Positions 27,481 to 35,576 of a stretch of 64,000 nt of DNA are shown one piece after another. Made by a program: the position numbers and the translations under genes. Below the pieces are notes generated by a model. That model was not told the DNA's origin and searched no databases. It saw only the letters and a list, made by a program, of their open reading frames with translations. Numbering within the stretch: position 1 is the first letter of the stretch; every line of letters starts with the position of its first letter. Source of the DNA: Marimonas lutisalis (lineage in GTDB: Bacteria; Pseudomonadota; Alphaproteobacteria; Rhodobacterales; Rhodobacteraceae); assembly GCF_005434965.1 (NCBI RefSeq), contig NZ_SKCI01000001.1:257370-321369 (forward strand), read 5' to 3'.

Positions 27481-28740
27481 ATGGGAATCGAGACAACGGA
27501 CACGCTCATCGTGGGCGGGGGGCAGGCGGGGCTTGCCATGAGTGCGCATCTGGGCAAGGCGGGTATTCCGCATATCGTTCTGGAGCGCGGCCGGATCGCC
27601 GAGCGCTGGCGCTCGGAGCGGTGGGATTCGCTGGTGATGAACGGGCCGGCCTGGCATGACCGCTTTCCCGAGCTGGAATTCGCGGGCGAGGATCCGGACG
27701 GGTTTCCGGACAAGGAGCGGGTGGCGGAGTATTTCGAGGAATTTGCCGGGCAGATCGATGCGCCCATTCGCTGTGGCGTCGAGGTGCTGAGCGTGACGCG
27801 CAACGCGGGGCGCGGCGGGTTCACGGCCGAGACCAGCGCCGGCGTGATCGAGGCGCAGCGGATCGTGGCGGCGACGGGGCCGTTCCAGGTGCCGGTGATC
27901 CCGCCCATCGTGCCCGAGGCGACCGACGTGGTGCAGATGCATTCGACGGGGTATCGCAACCCCGAGGACCTGCCCGAGGGGGCGGTTCTGGTGGTGGGGG
28001 CCGGATCGTCGGGCGTGCAGATTGCCGATGAGCTGAACCGGGCCGGGCGCAAGGTGTACCTGTCGGTGGGGCCGCATGACCGGCCGCCACGGCGTTATCG
28101 CGGGCGTGATTTCGTCTGGTGGCTGGGGGTGCTGAACCTGTGGGACATGGCCGCGCCGCCGAAAGGCGCCGAGCATGTGACCATTGCCGTCAGCGGCGCC
28201 CAGGGGGGCGAGACGGTGGATTTCCGCCGCCTTGGCAACGAGGGCATCACGCTGGTCGGCATGACCGAGACCTGCGAGGGCGGCGTGATGCGGTTTGCGC
28301 CGGACTTGGCCGAGAACATCCGGCGGGGCGACGAGAATTACCTGTCGTTGCTGGACCAGGCCGATGCCTATGTGGCGCGGATGGGGCTGGACCTGCCGGA
28401 AGAGCCCGAAGCGCGCGCCTTCGGCCCCGAACCGGACTGCGTGAGCGATCCGCTGCGTGCGCTGGACCTGGCCGAGGCCGGGGTGGGCACGATCATCTGG
28501 GCCACGGGCTTCAGGACGGATTATTCCTGGCTGAAGGTGGACGCCTTTGACGAGGCGGGCCGGCCGGTGCATCAACGGGGCGTGTCGCCCGAGCCGGGGG
28601 TCTATTTCCTGGGCCTGCCGTGGCTGTCGCGGCGGGGGTCGTCCTTTATCTGGGGGGTGTGGCATGACGCGAAGTTCCTGGCCGACCAGATCGGCATTCA
28701 GCGCGGCTATGGCGCCTATCGCGCGCCGGGGGAGGTGTGA
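27481..28740 (+). CDS. Flavin-containing monooxygenase-like NAD(P)/FAD oxidoreductase
   Basis: A 419-residue flavoprotein of the FMO/CzcO-like group. It has the N-terminal FAD motif VGGGQAGLAMSAHLGKAGI, the central NADPH motif VVGAGSSGVQIADELNRAG, and the C-terminal IIWATGFRTDYSWL (the ATGY/F-type motif). Members oxygenate N or S atoms or act as Baeyer-Villiger enzymes; the substrate is unknown. The start at 27481 follows AGGAAAAGGA. It is the first gene of the oxidative cluster and ends 3 bp before the Rieske oxygenase gene. Confidence 0.87.
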   Translation: MGIETTDTLIVGGGQAGLAMSAHLGKAGIPHIVLERGRIAERWRSERWDSLVMNGPAWHDRFPELEFAGEDPDGFPDKERVAEYFEEFAGQIDAPIRCGVEVLSVTRNAGRGGFTAETSAGVIEAQRIVAATGPFQVPVIPPIVPEATDVVQMHSTGYRNPEDLPEGAVLVVGAGSSGVQIADELNRAGRKVYLSVGPHDRPPRRYRGRDFVWWLGVLNLWDMAAPPKGAEHVTIAVSGAQGGETVDFRRLGNEGITLVGMTETCEGGVMRFAPDLAENIRRGDENYLSLLDQADAYVARMGLDLPEEPEARAFGPEPDCVSDPLRALDLAEAGVGTIIWATGFRTDYSWLKVDAFDEAGRPVHQRGVSPEPGVYFLGLPWLSRRGSSFIWGVWHDAKFLADQIGIQRGYGAYRAPGEV

Positions 28741-28743
28741 GCC

Positions 28744-29883
28744 ATGGCCAATGACCTGAGACCAAATGCGCTGGCCGAACTGGCCGAGAATGTGGGCCAG
28801 CCGTTCGAACAGGCCCGGGCGATGCCGCCGTCGGTCTATACCAGCCAGACCTTCATGGAGCGCGAGATTTCGGAGGTGTTTGCGAAGGAATGGTACTGCG
28901 TGGGCCGCGCCGATGCGCTACGCGAGGCGGGCGATTACGTGACCGCCGAGCTTGCCGGACAGCCGGTGGTGGTGCTGCGCGACCGCGAGGGCGGGTTGCG
29001 CGCGCTGTCGAACGTGTGCCTGCACCGGATGAGCACAATGCTGGAGGGGCGGGGCCATGCAAGGGCGCTGACCTGTCCCTATCATGGCTGGACCTACAAC
29101 CTTGATGGCAGCCTGCGCGGGGCGCCGGCGATGAGCCTGAACGAGGGGTTCTGCAAGGAGGCGTACAAGCTGCCCGCGGTGGGCTGCGAGGAATGGCTGG
29201 GCTGGGTGTTCATCACGCTGAACCCGGAGGCGCCGCCGGTGGCCCGGCAACTGGCCGAGGTCGGGGAGATGGTCGCGGGCTATGACATGACCAACTATTC
29301 CGAGAGCTTCTATGAGGAGCATGTCTGGGACACCAACTGGAAGGTGCTGGCCGAGAACTTCATGGAAAGCTATCACCTGCCGGTCTGTCACGCGGGCACG
29401 ATCGGGGGGTTGAGCAAGCTGGAGGAGATGGTCTGTCCGCCGGGGCGGGCGGCGTTCAACTACCATACGATCCTGAAGGACGATTCCTTGCGCATCGCGA
29501 TGGCGCATCCCAGCAATGACCGGCTGGAGGGTGACATGCGGCGCACCACCTTCCTGCTGGCGATTTACCCGTCGCTTCTGATCACGCTGACGCCGGGGTA
29601 TTTCTGGTACCTGAGCCTGCACCCGGTGGAACCGGGCAAGGTGCATATCCGTTTTGGCGGGGGCATGTCGGACGATTACAGGGGCGATGCGGATGCGCAG
29701 CAGAACTTCGTCGACCTGAAAACCCTGCTGGACGAGGTGAATGTCGAGGACCGGGGCTGTACGGAGAAGGTTTATGCCGGGTTGAAGTCGGGCCTTGCAA
29801 GGCCGGGCCACCTGAGCCACCTTGAACGCCCGAATTATGATTTCGCGAAATACCTTTACGCGAAGACATCTGGCCAAGGATGA
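28744..29883 (+). CDS. Rieske non-haem iron oxygenase, alpha subunit
   Basis: A 379-residue ring-hydroxylating/quaternary-amine-type oxygenase. The Rieske [2Fe-2S] ligands are Cys92/His94 (VCLHRMS) and Cys111/His114 (CPYHGW). The mononuclear iron site is His211 and His216 (ENFMESYHLPVCH) with Asp336 (NVEDRGC) as probable third ligand. The residue bridging to the Rieske centre is Glu208, not the usual Asp, as reported for the carnitine monooxygenase CntA. That hints at a quaternary or N-substituted substrate. Electrons would need a reductase; the only candidate nearby is the flavin reductase domain encoded next, whose start overlaps this stop by ATGA. Confidence 0.9.
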   Translation: MANDLRPNALAELAENVGQPFEQARAMPPSVYTSQTFMEREISEVFAKEWYCVGRADALREAGDYVTAELAGQPVVVLRDREGGLRALSNVCLHRMSTMLEGRGHARALTCPYHGWTYNLDGSLRGAPAMSLNEGFCKEAYKLPAVGCEEWLGWVFITLNPEAPPVARQLAEVGEMVAGYDMTNYSESFYEEHVWDTNWKVLAENFMESYHLPVCHAGTIGGLSKLEEMVCPPGRAAFNYHTILKDDSLRIAMAHPSNDRLEGDMRRTTFLLAIYPSLLITLTPGYFWYLSLHPVEPGKVHIRFGGGMSDDYRGDADAQQNFVDLKTLLDEVNVEDRGCTEKVYAGLKSGLARPGHLSHLERPNYDFAKYLYAKTSGQG

Positions 29884-31064
29884 ACGACATGACCAGCCCC
29901 CGTGCCGCCGAACTGCGAGACAGGTTCATCGGCGGCATGAGCCATGCGGCAAGCACGGTGAGCGTGGTGACCACGGACGGGCCCGCGGGGCGCGGTGGCG
30001 TGACCGTCTCGGCGATGTCGAGCGTGAGCGCGGACACCCCGCGCCCGACGCTGCTGATCTGTGTCAACGAAGCGAGCCCGGTGGCGGCGCAGATCATCGG
30101 GAACGGGGTGTTCTGCGTGAACATCCTGAAGGATGACCAGGCCTATATCTCCGACACTTTCGCGGGCCGGTTCAAGGACCAGGTCGCCGACAAGTTCGAC
30201 TGCGCGGACTGGCGGGCGATGCCGTCGGGCGCGCCGCGGGTGGTGGACCCCTTGGTCGGGTTCGACTGCCATGTCGTGTCGTCCGAGAAGGTGGGCACGC
30301 ATCACGTGTTCTTTGGCGAGGTGGACGATATTTTCATCGCCGAGGGCGGTTCGCCCCTGATCTATGCGCGCAGATCCTATAGCGCGGCGACGCGGATCGA
30401 GACGCCGGCCACGGTGACGGTGGCGGGCAAGGGCGCGCGCAGGCGGTTGACCGTGGGATGTTTCCACACCTTCGGGCCGGTCCTGTTGCCCGACATCGTC
30501 CGGCGCATGACCGAGGCCGACGAGGGGCTGCAGATCGAGTTGATCGAGGGCGATCAGCGCCGCGTGCAGGAGGCGGTGATGGCGGGCGAGGCCGACCTGG
30601 CGCTGCTCTACGACACCGGCCTGCCCGAGGGGTTGGAGGCGATGCTACTGACCGAGCTGAGCCCCTATGTGCTTCTGGCGCAGGATCATCCGCTGGCGGA
30701 AAAGCACACGCTGACGCCCGACGACCTGGCCGAGCATCCGATGATCCTGTTGGGGGAAAGCCCAAGCGGGGACTATTTCACATCGGTTCTGGAACGGGCG
30801 GGCGTGGCGCCGCGCGTGGCCTATCGCAGTTCGAATTTCGAGATGGTGCGGGGGCTGGTCGGCCAACGGCTGGGATTTGCCCTGCTGGCGACGCGGCCGG
30901 CGGCGAGCGTGAGTTATGACGGGCATCTTCTGGTGACCCGCCCGCTGATGGCGGATGTGGAGCCGACCCGGGTGATGCTGGCCACGCGGCGCGGCGTGCC
31001 GCCGAGCCCGCAGGCAGAGCGGTTCATCTGGTTCTGCCGCGACTATTTCGACCTGAATGAATGA
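29880..31064 (+). CDS. Flavin reductase domain fused to a LysR-type ligand-binding domain (no HTH)
   Basis: A 394-residue protein with an unusual architecture. Residues 1 to about 172 form an FMN-binding split barrel of the flavin reductase family (GGVTVSAMSSVSADTPRPTLLICV, then NGVFCVNILKDDQ). Residues about 188-390 form a LysR substrate-binding domain (GCFHTFGPVLLPDIVRRM, HPMILLGESPSGDYF, GLVGQRLGFALLATRP). No helix-turn-helix is encoded. The frame is open throughout and there is no plausible internal stop or frameshift. It may supply FMNH2 or electrons to the neighbouring oxygenases under ligand control; that is inference. It is coupled to the Rieske gene by ATGA. Confidence 0.88.
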   Translation: MNDMTSPRAAELRDRFIGGMSHAASTVSVVTTDGPAGRGGVTVSAMSSVSADTPRPTLLICVNEASPVAAQIIGNGVFCVNILKDDQAYISDTFAGRFKDQVADKFDCADWRAMPSGAPRVVDPLVGFDCHVVSSEKVGTHHVFFGEVDDIFIAEGGSPLIYARRSYSAATRIETPATVTVAGKGARRRLTVGCFHTFGPVLLPDIVRRMTEADEGLQIELIEGDQRRVQEAVMAGEADLALLYDTGLPEGLEAMLLTELSPYVLLAQDHPLAEKHTLTPDDLAEHPMILLGESPSGDYFTSVLERAGVAPRVAYRSSNFEMVRGLVGQRLGFALLATRPAASVSYDGHLLVTRPLMADVEPTRVMLATRRGVPPSPQAERFIWFCRDYFDLNE

Positions 31065-31106
31065 CGCGCGGTGCGTTTGGAGCGCACCGAATTGGGAGCT
31101 GTGACG

Positions 31107-31523
31107 ATGGCGCATGAACGAATTCGCAAGTTCAACACGAAAGACACCTACCCTGAACAGAATCTGGACAATGACCTGTGCCAGGCGGTGGTCACGCGGG
31201 GCGGGCGCACGGTGTGGATGCGCGGGCAATGTCCGCAGAACCTGGACGATGCGAGGAACATCGACAGCCATGACCCGGCCGAGCAGACCCACAAGGTGAT
31301 GCAGAACATCCGCCAGCTGATCGAGGAGGCCGGCGGCAGCATGGAGCACCTGGTGAAGGTGGTGGTCTACATCACCGATGTGCGCCACCGCGAGGCTGTG
31401 TACCGGACGATGGGGGAATACATCAAAGGGGTCTACCCGGTTTCGACCGGGCTGGTGGTGCAGGCGCTGGCGCGGCCCGAGTGGCTGGTCGAGATCGACG
31501 CTACGGCGGTGATTCCGGATTGA
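31107..31523 (+). CDS. RidA family protein
   Basis: A 138-residue YjgF/YER057c/UK114 protein. RidA enzymes deaminate reactive enamine/imine intermediates or, in catabolic subfamilies, hydrolyse pathway intermediates. Typical segments are VWMRGQCPQNLDDARN, QTHKVMQNIRQLIEEAGGSMEHLVKVVVYITDVRHREAVYRTMGEY (shown in part) and a terminal WLVEIDATAVI. The canonical Arg is replaced or shifted, so it may be a Rid2-7-type protein. The ATG at 31107 follows GGGAG; an in-frame GTG at 31071 is less likely. It sits between the reductase fusion and DUF1028. Confidence 0.87.
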   Translation: MAHERIRKFNTKDTYPEQNLDNDLCQAVVTRGGRTVWMRGQCPQNLDDARNIDSHDPAEQTHKVMQNIRQLIEEAGGSMEHLVKVVVYITDVRHREAVYRTMGEYIKGVYPVSTGLVVQALARPEWLVEIDATAVIPD

Positions 31524-31530
31524 GAGCTGC

Positions 31531-31577
31531 GTGGGGGCGCTGCCCCCGCACCCCCGGAGTATTTCCGGCAAGATGAA
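31531..31577 (+). repeat. Hairpin-plus-tag repeat, copy d
   Basis: Stem GTGGGGGC/GCCCCCGC (31531-31549) begins 8 nt after the RidA stop and is followed by ACCCCC and the tag GGAGTATTT-CCG-GCAAGATGAA. It lies inside the catabolic operon, 12 bp before DUF1028, so it does not simply mark operon ends. Confidence 0.75.
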
Positions 31578-31588
31578 GGAGCGGGGAG

Positions 31589-32266
31589 ATGACATTTTCA
31601 CTGGTGGCGCGTTGTGCGGAGACGGGCATGTTCGGCGTTGCGATTTCATCGTCGTCGCCGGCGGTGGCGGCGCGCTGTGCTTATGCGCGCGCGGGTGTCG
31701 GCGCGGTGGCGAGCCAGAACGTGACCGACCCGACGCTGGGGCCGTTGGCGCTGGATGTGATGGGACGGGGCCTGAGCGCGGGCGAAGCGATCGAGGAGGT
31801 GCAGCGCTGCGGGCGTTACATCGAGTACCGGCAGGTGCTGGCAATCGACGGGCAGGGGCGCACGGCGATCCATTCAGGGCCCAATTCGCTGGGGATCTGG
31901 ACCCAGGCCGAGGGCCGCGACGTGGCCAGTGGTGGCAACCTTCTGGCCAATGACGGCGTGCCGGCGGCGATCGTGGCGGGGTTCGAGGCGGCGGAGGGCC
32001 ACCTGGGCGACCGGCTGATTGCCGCGATGCGCGCGGGGCTGGCAGCGGGCGGCGAGGCAGGACCGGTGCATTCGGCGGGCCTCTTGCTGGTCGATGACGT
32101 GTCCTGGCCGGTCGCCGAGCTGCGATGCGACTGGATCGACGAGGGCTGCCCGATCGAGGCGGTGGCGCGGGCCTGGGAGGTCTACAAGCCGCAGCTGCGC
32201 GACTACGTGACCCGGGCGCTGAACCCCGAGGCGGCGCCGTCTTATGGAGTGCCGGGGGACGAATGA
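31589..32266 (+). CDS. DUF1028 family (Ntn-hydrolase-like) protein
   Basis: A 225-residue protein starting MTFSLVARCAETGMFGVAISSSSPAVAARC, with the DUF1028 features VGAVASQNVTDPTLGP and VASGGNLLAND. The family has an Ntn-hydrolase-like fold and is often encoded beside RidA and M20 peptidase genes in amino-acid or amide degradation clusters. Exact activity is unknown; hydrolysis of an amide-type intermediate is a reasonable inference. It overlaps the LysR gene start by ATGA. Start at 31589 follows a GGGGAG sequence. Confidence 0.87.
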   Translation: MTFSLVARCAETGMFGVAISSSSPAVAARCAYARAGVGAVASQNVTDPTLGPLALDVMGRGLSAGEAIEEVQRCGRYIEYRQVLAIDGQGRTAIHSGPNSLGIWTQAEGRDVASGGNLLANDGVPAAIVAGFEAAEGHLGDRLIAAMRAGLAAGGEAGPVHSAGLLLVDDVSWPVAELRCDWIDEGCPIEAVARAWEVYKPQLRDYVTRALNPEAAPSYGVPGDE

Positions 32267-33201
32267 ACCGCGTCACGCTGCGCCAGCTGGAATATTTCGC
32301 GGCCGTCGGCAAGACCGGCTCGATCGCGCGGGCGGCGGAACTGGTGAATGTCTCGTCGCCGTCGATCTCGACCGCGATCGCACAGTTGGAGGAAGCGTTG
32401 GGGCTGACGCTCTTTGTGCGAAAGCGCGCGCAGGGGCTGTCGCTGACCCAGGCGGGGCGGCAGATGCTGGCGCAGGCGGGCCGGGTGCTGGACGAGGCCG
32501 AGGCGCTGAACCGGTTGGCCGGCGATATCGCGGGCACGGTGCGCGGGCCGCTGGCGGTGGGCTGCCTGCTTACCTTCGCGCAGATCATCCTGCCCGGGCT
32601 GCGGCGCGGGTTCGAAAGCCGCTATCCCGATGTGCAGGTGCGCCAGTTCGAGTTGCATCAGCTGGAGATTTTCGAACGGCTGCGCAGCGCCGAAATCGAT
32701 GTCGCGCTGAGCTATGACCTGGATATCCCGCAGGATCTGCACTTCGTGCCGCTGGTGGCGTTGCGGCCCTTTGCGGTGATGGCGCGATCGCACCCGCTGG
32801 CGGAGCTGCCCGAGGTCACGGTGGAGGACCTGAAAGATCATCCGATGATCCTGCTGGATCTGCCGCACTCGGCCGAGTATTTCCTGTCGTTCTTTGCCGA
32901 GACGGGCGCGCGGCCGAAAATCGCTGAGCGCACGCGCGACATGGCGGTGATGCGCAGCCTGGTGGCCAATGGCTATGGCTATGGCATCGCCAATATCCGC
33001 CCGCTGAGCGACCGCGCGCCGGACGGCAAGCCGCTGGTCTTCGTGCCGCTGGCGGGTGGGGTGCGGCCGATGCAGCTGGGCCTGGTGATGGCAAAGGGGG
33101 CCGAGGCGCTGCTGGGCATCCGGGCCTTTGTCGCGCATGCGCGGGATTATGTGACGGCTGGCAATGTGCCGGGAATCGAGCCGGCGGGAGAGAGAGCATG
33201 A
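32263..33201 (+). CDS. LysR family transcriptional regulator
   Basis: A 312-residue regulator. The N-terminal winged HTH (LRQLEYFAAVGKTGSIARAAELVNVSSPSIS, shown in pieces as TGSIARAAELVNVS) is followed by a linker helix and a substrate-binding domain from about residue 90. Its ligand domain shares HPMILLDLPHSAEYFLSFFAETG with HPMILLGESPSGDYFTSVLERAG of the upstream reductase fusion, so both probably belong to one subfamily. Most likely it controls this cluster through the dyads at 27361-27413. Unlike typical LysR genes it is co-directional and embedded in the operon (4-bp overlaps on both sides). Confidence 0.92.
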   Translation: MNRVTLRQLEYFAAVGKTGSIARAAELVNVSSPSISTAIAQLEEALGLTLFVRKRAQGLSLTQAGRQMLAQAGRVLDEAEALNRLAGDIAGTVRGPLAVGCLLTFAQIILPGLRRGFESRYPDVQVRQFELHQLEIFERLRSAEIDVALSYDLDIPQDLHFVPLVALRPFAVMARSHPLAELPEVTVEDLKDHPMILLDLPHSAEYFLSFFAETGARPKIAERTRDMAVMRSLVANGYGYGIANIRPLSDRAPDGKPLVFVPLAGGVRPMQLGLVMAKGAEALLGIRAFVAHARDYVTAGNVPGIEPAGERA

Positions 33202-34334
33202 CGCGCACGCTGGAGCACCTGGAGCGGTTGATCGGGTTTCCATCGCTGACCGACACCCCCAATGGCGAGATCATCGGTTATATCGAAAACGTGCTGGCGG
33301 CAGTGGGCGCGCGGGTTTGGCGGATCGAAGCGCAAAGCGGGGATCGCGCCGGGATTTTCGCCTCGGTCGGGCCGGAGGGCCCAGGGGGTGTGATGTTATC
33401 GGGCCATGTCGACGTGGTGCCGGTGGACGGACAGGACTGGACCGCGGATCCCTTTGAACTGCGGCGCGAGGGGAGCCGCGTCTATGGGCGGGGCACGACC
33501 GACATGAAGGGGTTCCTGGCGGCGATGCTGAGCGCGGCGGAACGTGCAGAAGGGTTGAAGCAGCCGCTGAAACTGGCGTTTTCGTGGGATGAGGAGATCG
33601 GATGTCGCGGGATCCCGGAGATGCTGGCGCAGATCGACGAAACGGTGGGGCGACCCGATATCTGTATCGTGGGCGAGCCGACGCAGATGCAGGTTGCCAC
33701 GGGACACAAAGGCAAGACGGCGCTGCGCGCGGTGGCAAGGGGCGAGGCCGGGCATTCATCGGATGCGCCGGACTATGCGAACGCGCTGCACCTGGCGGCG
33801 GATTTCATCGGGGCGCTTCGGCAGGAACAGGCGCGGTTGATGCGCGAGGGTGCGCGCGAGGCGGGCTATTCGACGCCCTTCTCGACGGTGCATGCGGGGG
33901 TGATGCAGGGGGGGAGGGCGCTGAACATCGTGCCGGACCGCGCCGAGATCATGTTCGAGATCCGCAACCTGGCGGCGGATGCACCCGGAGCGATCATCGC
34001 CCGGCTGCGCGAGGCGGGGCGGGAGATCGCGGCGCGAACCGGCGGGGCGGCATCGCTGGAGATCGAGGAGACGGGCGGCTATCCGGGGCTGGCGACGCCC
34101 GAAGACAGCGCGGCGCTGGCTTTGTGCCAGTCCCTTCTGCCTGAGGCCGAGACCATAAAGGTGTCTTATGGCACCGAGGCCGGGCATTTCGCGGCACATG
34201 GGATCGCATCGGTTGTGTGCGGGCCGGGATCAATGGCGCAGGGACACAAGCCTGACGAGTTCATCGAGGCCGACCAGCTGGTGCAGTGCGATGCGATGCT
34301 GGATCGGATGCTGGCACGGCTAAGGGCAGGGTGA
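33198..34334 (+). CDS. M20 family metallopeptidase, acetylornithine deacetylase (ArgE)-like
   Basis: A 378-residue zinc-dependent amidohydrolase. Metal-binding and catalytic motifs are SGHVDVVP, GRGTTDMKGFLAAML, WDEEIGCRG (Glu-Glu pair) and a C-terminal GPGSMAQGHKPDEFIEAD. The dimerisation insertion GHKGKTALRAVARGEAGHSS is in mid-protein. It resembles ArgE-type N-acyl-amino-acid deacylases. In this context, after FMO, Rieske, RidA and DUF1028, it likely removes an acyl group from a nitrogen compound rather than serving arginine synthesis. It overlaps the LysR stop by 4 bp and is the last gene of the operon. Confidence 0.9.
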   Translation: MTRTLEHLERLIGFPSLTDTPNGEIIGYIENVLAAVGARVWRIEAQSGDRAGIFASVGPEGPGGVMLSGHVDVVPVDGQDWTADPFELRREGSRVYGRGTTDMKGFLAAMLSAAERAEGLKQPLKLAFSWDEEIGCRGIPEMLAQIDETVGRPDICIVGEPTQMQVATGHKGKTALRAVARGEAGHSSDAPDYANALHLAADFIGALRQEQARLMREGAREAGYSTPFSTVHAGVMQGGRALNIVPDRAEIMFEIRNLAADAPGAIIARLREAGREIAARTGGAASLEIEETGGYPGLATPEDSAALALCQSLLPEAETIKVSYGTEAGHFAAHGIASVVCGPGSMAQGHKPDEFIEADQLVQCDAMLDRMLARLRAG

Positions 34335-34364
34335 GTCGGGAAGTTGGGATGATCCGCGCCGAAA

Positions 34365-34384
34365 ACCTATAAGAAATGACAGGT
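34365..34384. promoter_or_regulatory. lux-box-like dyad
   Basis: ACCTA-N10-CAGGT matches the 20-bp lux-box form ACCTG-N10-CAGGT at nine of ten arm positions, and flanking A and T extend the symmetry by one base pair. It lies 30 bp after argE-like and 1.2 kb from the LuxR-type gene's start, upstream of a gene-free stretch. Confidence 0.5.
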
Positions 34385-34652
34385 TATGGCGATGAGCCTG
34401 TCAGAATCGTCACGCCGCGGGACGTGGATGAGCGCGTAATCGGTCCGCGGAGAAAAAGGTTAACGGGTATTCTGTAATTAGTGGGAAGATCGCGGAGACG
34501 GGGGTGGATGTTCCCCAGACCGAAGCCCTCTCGTCCATCGGGTGCCTGACTGATGCGGCGATGATCTTCCCGACAGGCATTTCTGCCGTGGCGGAGCATG
34601 TATCCCTTGCCCGCTGGCAGGAAAATCATACACGAAGGCATTTCATCAAATC
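34385..34652 (+). other. Gene-free stretch between lux-box-like dyad and hairpin
   Basis: About 270 bp with no ORF that I recognise; the short frames on both strands have no Shine-Dalgarno or family match, and none resembles a LuxI synthase. The layout (dyad at 34365, strong hairpin at 34653) would suit a small RNA on the plus strand. That is a hypothesis only. Confidence 0.3.
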
Positions 34653-34676
34653 GGGGCATCCCGCAGGGGATGCCCC
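34653..34676. terminator. Strong hairpin downstream of the LuxR-type gene
   Basis: A perfect 10-bp stem GGGGCATCCC/GGGATGCCCC with loop GCAG. It begins about 16 nt after the LuxR-type stop on the minus strand and could also end a plus-strand transcript. No U-tract follows on either strand. Confidence 0.55.
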
Positions 34677-34691
34677 TATTGTCGGGCATGA

Positions 34692-35576
34692 TCAACGCCG
34701 GTGAATGCCGCCTTCGTCCATTTCGATCAGCACTTCATCGGCATCGTTTCCGGGACCATGCAGTGGATCGGGCAGAATGCCGAGCCCCATGGCCAGCGTG
34801 GCCAGTTCCGTCCGGGTGCTCAGGCCGGTTTTCTCCATCAGCGTGTGCAGACGCTGGCGCACAGCGGAGATGGAAATTCCGAGTTGATCGGCGATCTGTT
34901 TGTCCTGGAGGCCCTGCCCGATCAGTTCGAGCAGTTCCGTTTGCTTGGGCGAGACGTGGTTGCGTTCGGGAAACTCGGCGGCGAAATGCATCACGTAGCG
35001 TTGATGCGCGGCCAGGGCGGCGACGTTCAGTGTCCAGCCGTGGGCCTTGACGATGGCTATCATGTCACGTCGAGAGTGATTGCCCGAAAAGGTGAGCAGC
35101 GCGGCCTGCGGCGGGGCATGCACGCGCAACGGGATGGAAAATCCCGCGCGGATGCCGTGCTTGGCGGCGCGGCGCAGAATCTCGGCCCGCTTGGCGGGGA
35201 TATGATGGTATTCGTCGATGAACTCGATCCCGACCATGATCGGTGTCAGGTGGTGCATGGCGTGGCTGCGGAAATAGGACCAGCGGTGCAGATCGGGATC
35301 GCGGTTGAGTTCGTTCAGCCAGGTCGAATCGTAGGAGGTGCGGATGAACAGCGTCTTGCGGAAATCGGCCAGCGAACTGGCCGAGATGAAGTCGATATAG
35401 GGCAGGTTCAGCTGCTTGCCGAGCCCGACGATCAGGGCCCAGACATCACGCGAATGCCCGGTGGTTTCGAGATCCGCCAGGAAGCGGTGCAGGAGCTCGG
35501 GCGTGTAGCGCTCGGCTTCAATCAGCCTGCGTTCCGGGCCCGGACGATCCACAGGGTCAGCCCGTTTCGTGTTCAA
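34692..35576 (-). CDS. LuxR family regulator with autoinducer-binding domain
   Basis: A 294-residue quorum-sensing type regulator. It has an N-terminal autoinducer-binding domain (about residues 30-190, with YIDFISASS, YDSTWLNELNRD and AGFSIPLRVHAP) and a C-terminal GerE-type HTH (VSPKQTELLELIGQGLQDKQIADQLGISISAVRQRL, shown by its LGISISAVRQRL part). There is no luxI in this window, so it may be a solo receptor. The reading frame has a TTG as first start at 35576, overlapping the upstream gene by 20 bp; the true start is uncertain. A lux-box-like dyad lies beyond its 3' end. Confidence 0.87.
   Translation of the reverse strand: MNTKRADPVDRPGPERRLIEAERYTPELLHRFLADLETTGHSRDVWALIVGLGKQLNLPYIDFISASSLADFRKTLFIRTSYDSTWLNELNRDPDLHRWSYFRSHAMHHLTPIMVGIEFIDEYHHIPAKRAEILRRAAKHGIRAGFSIPLRVHAPPQAALLTFSGNHSRRDMIAIVKAHGWTLNVAALAAHQRYVMHFAAEFPERNHVSPKQTELLELIGQGLQDKQIADQLGISISAVRQRLHTLMEKTGLSTRTELATLAMGLGILPDPLHGPGNDADEVLIEMDEGGIHRR

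Noticed and set aside
30645-32588. A 647-residue minus-strand frame across the catabolic cluster
   Set aside because: It is antisense to the reductase fusion, RidA, DUF1028 and LysR genes; Pro/Arg/Ser-rich shadow.
34385-34691. A luxI gene or luxI remnant next to the LuxR-type gene
   Set aside because: I read the translations in this gap and found none of the conserved Arg/Phe/Trp pattern of acyl-homoserine lactone synthases.
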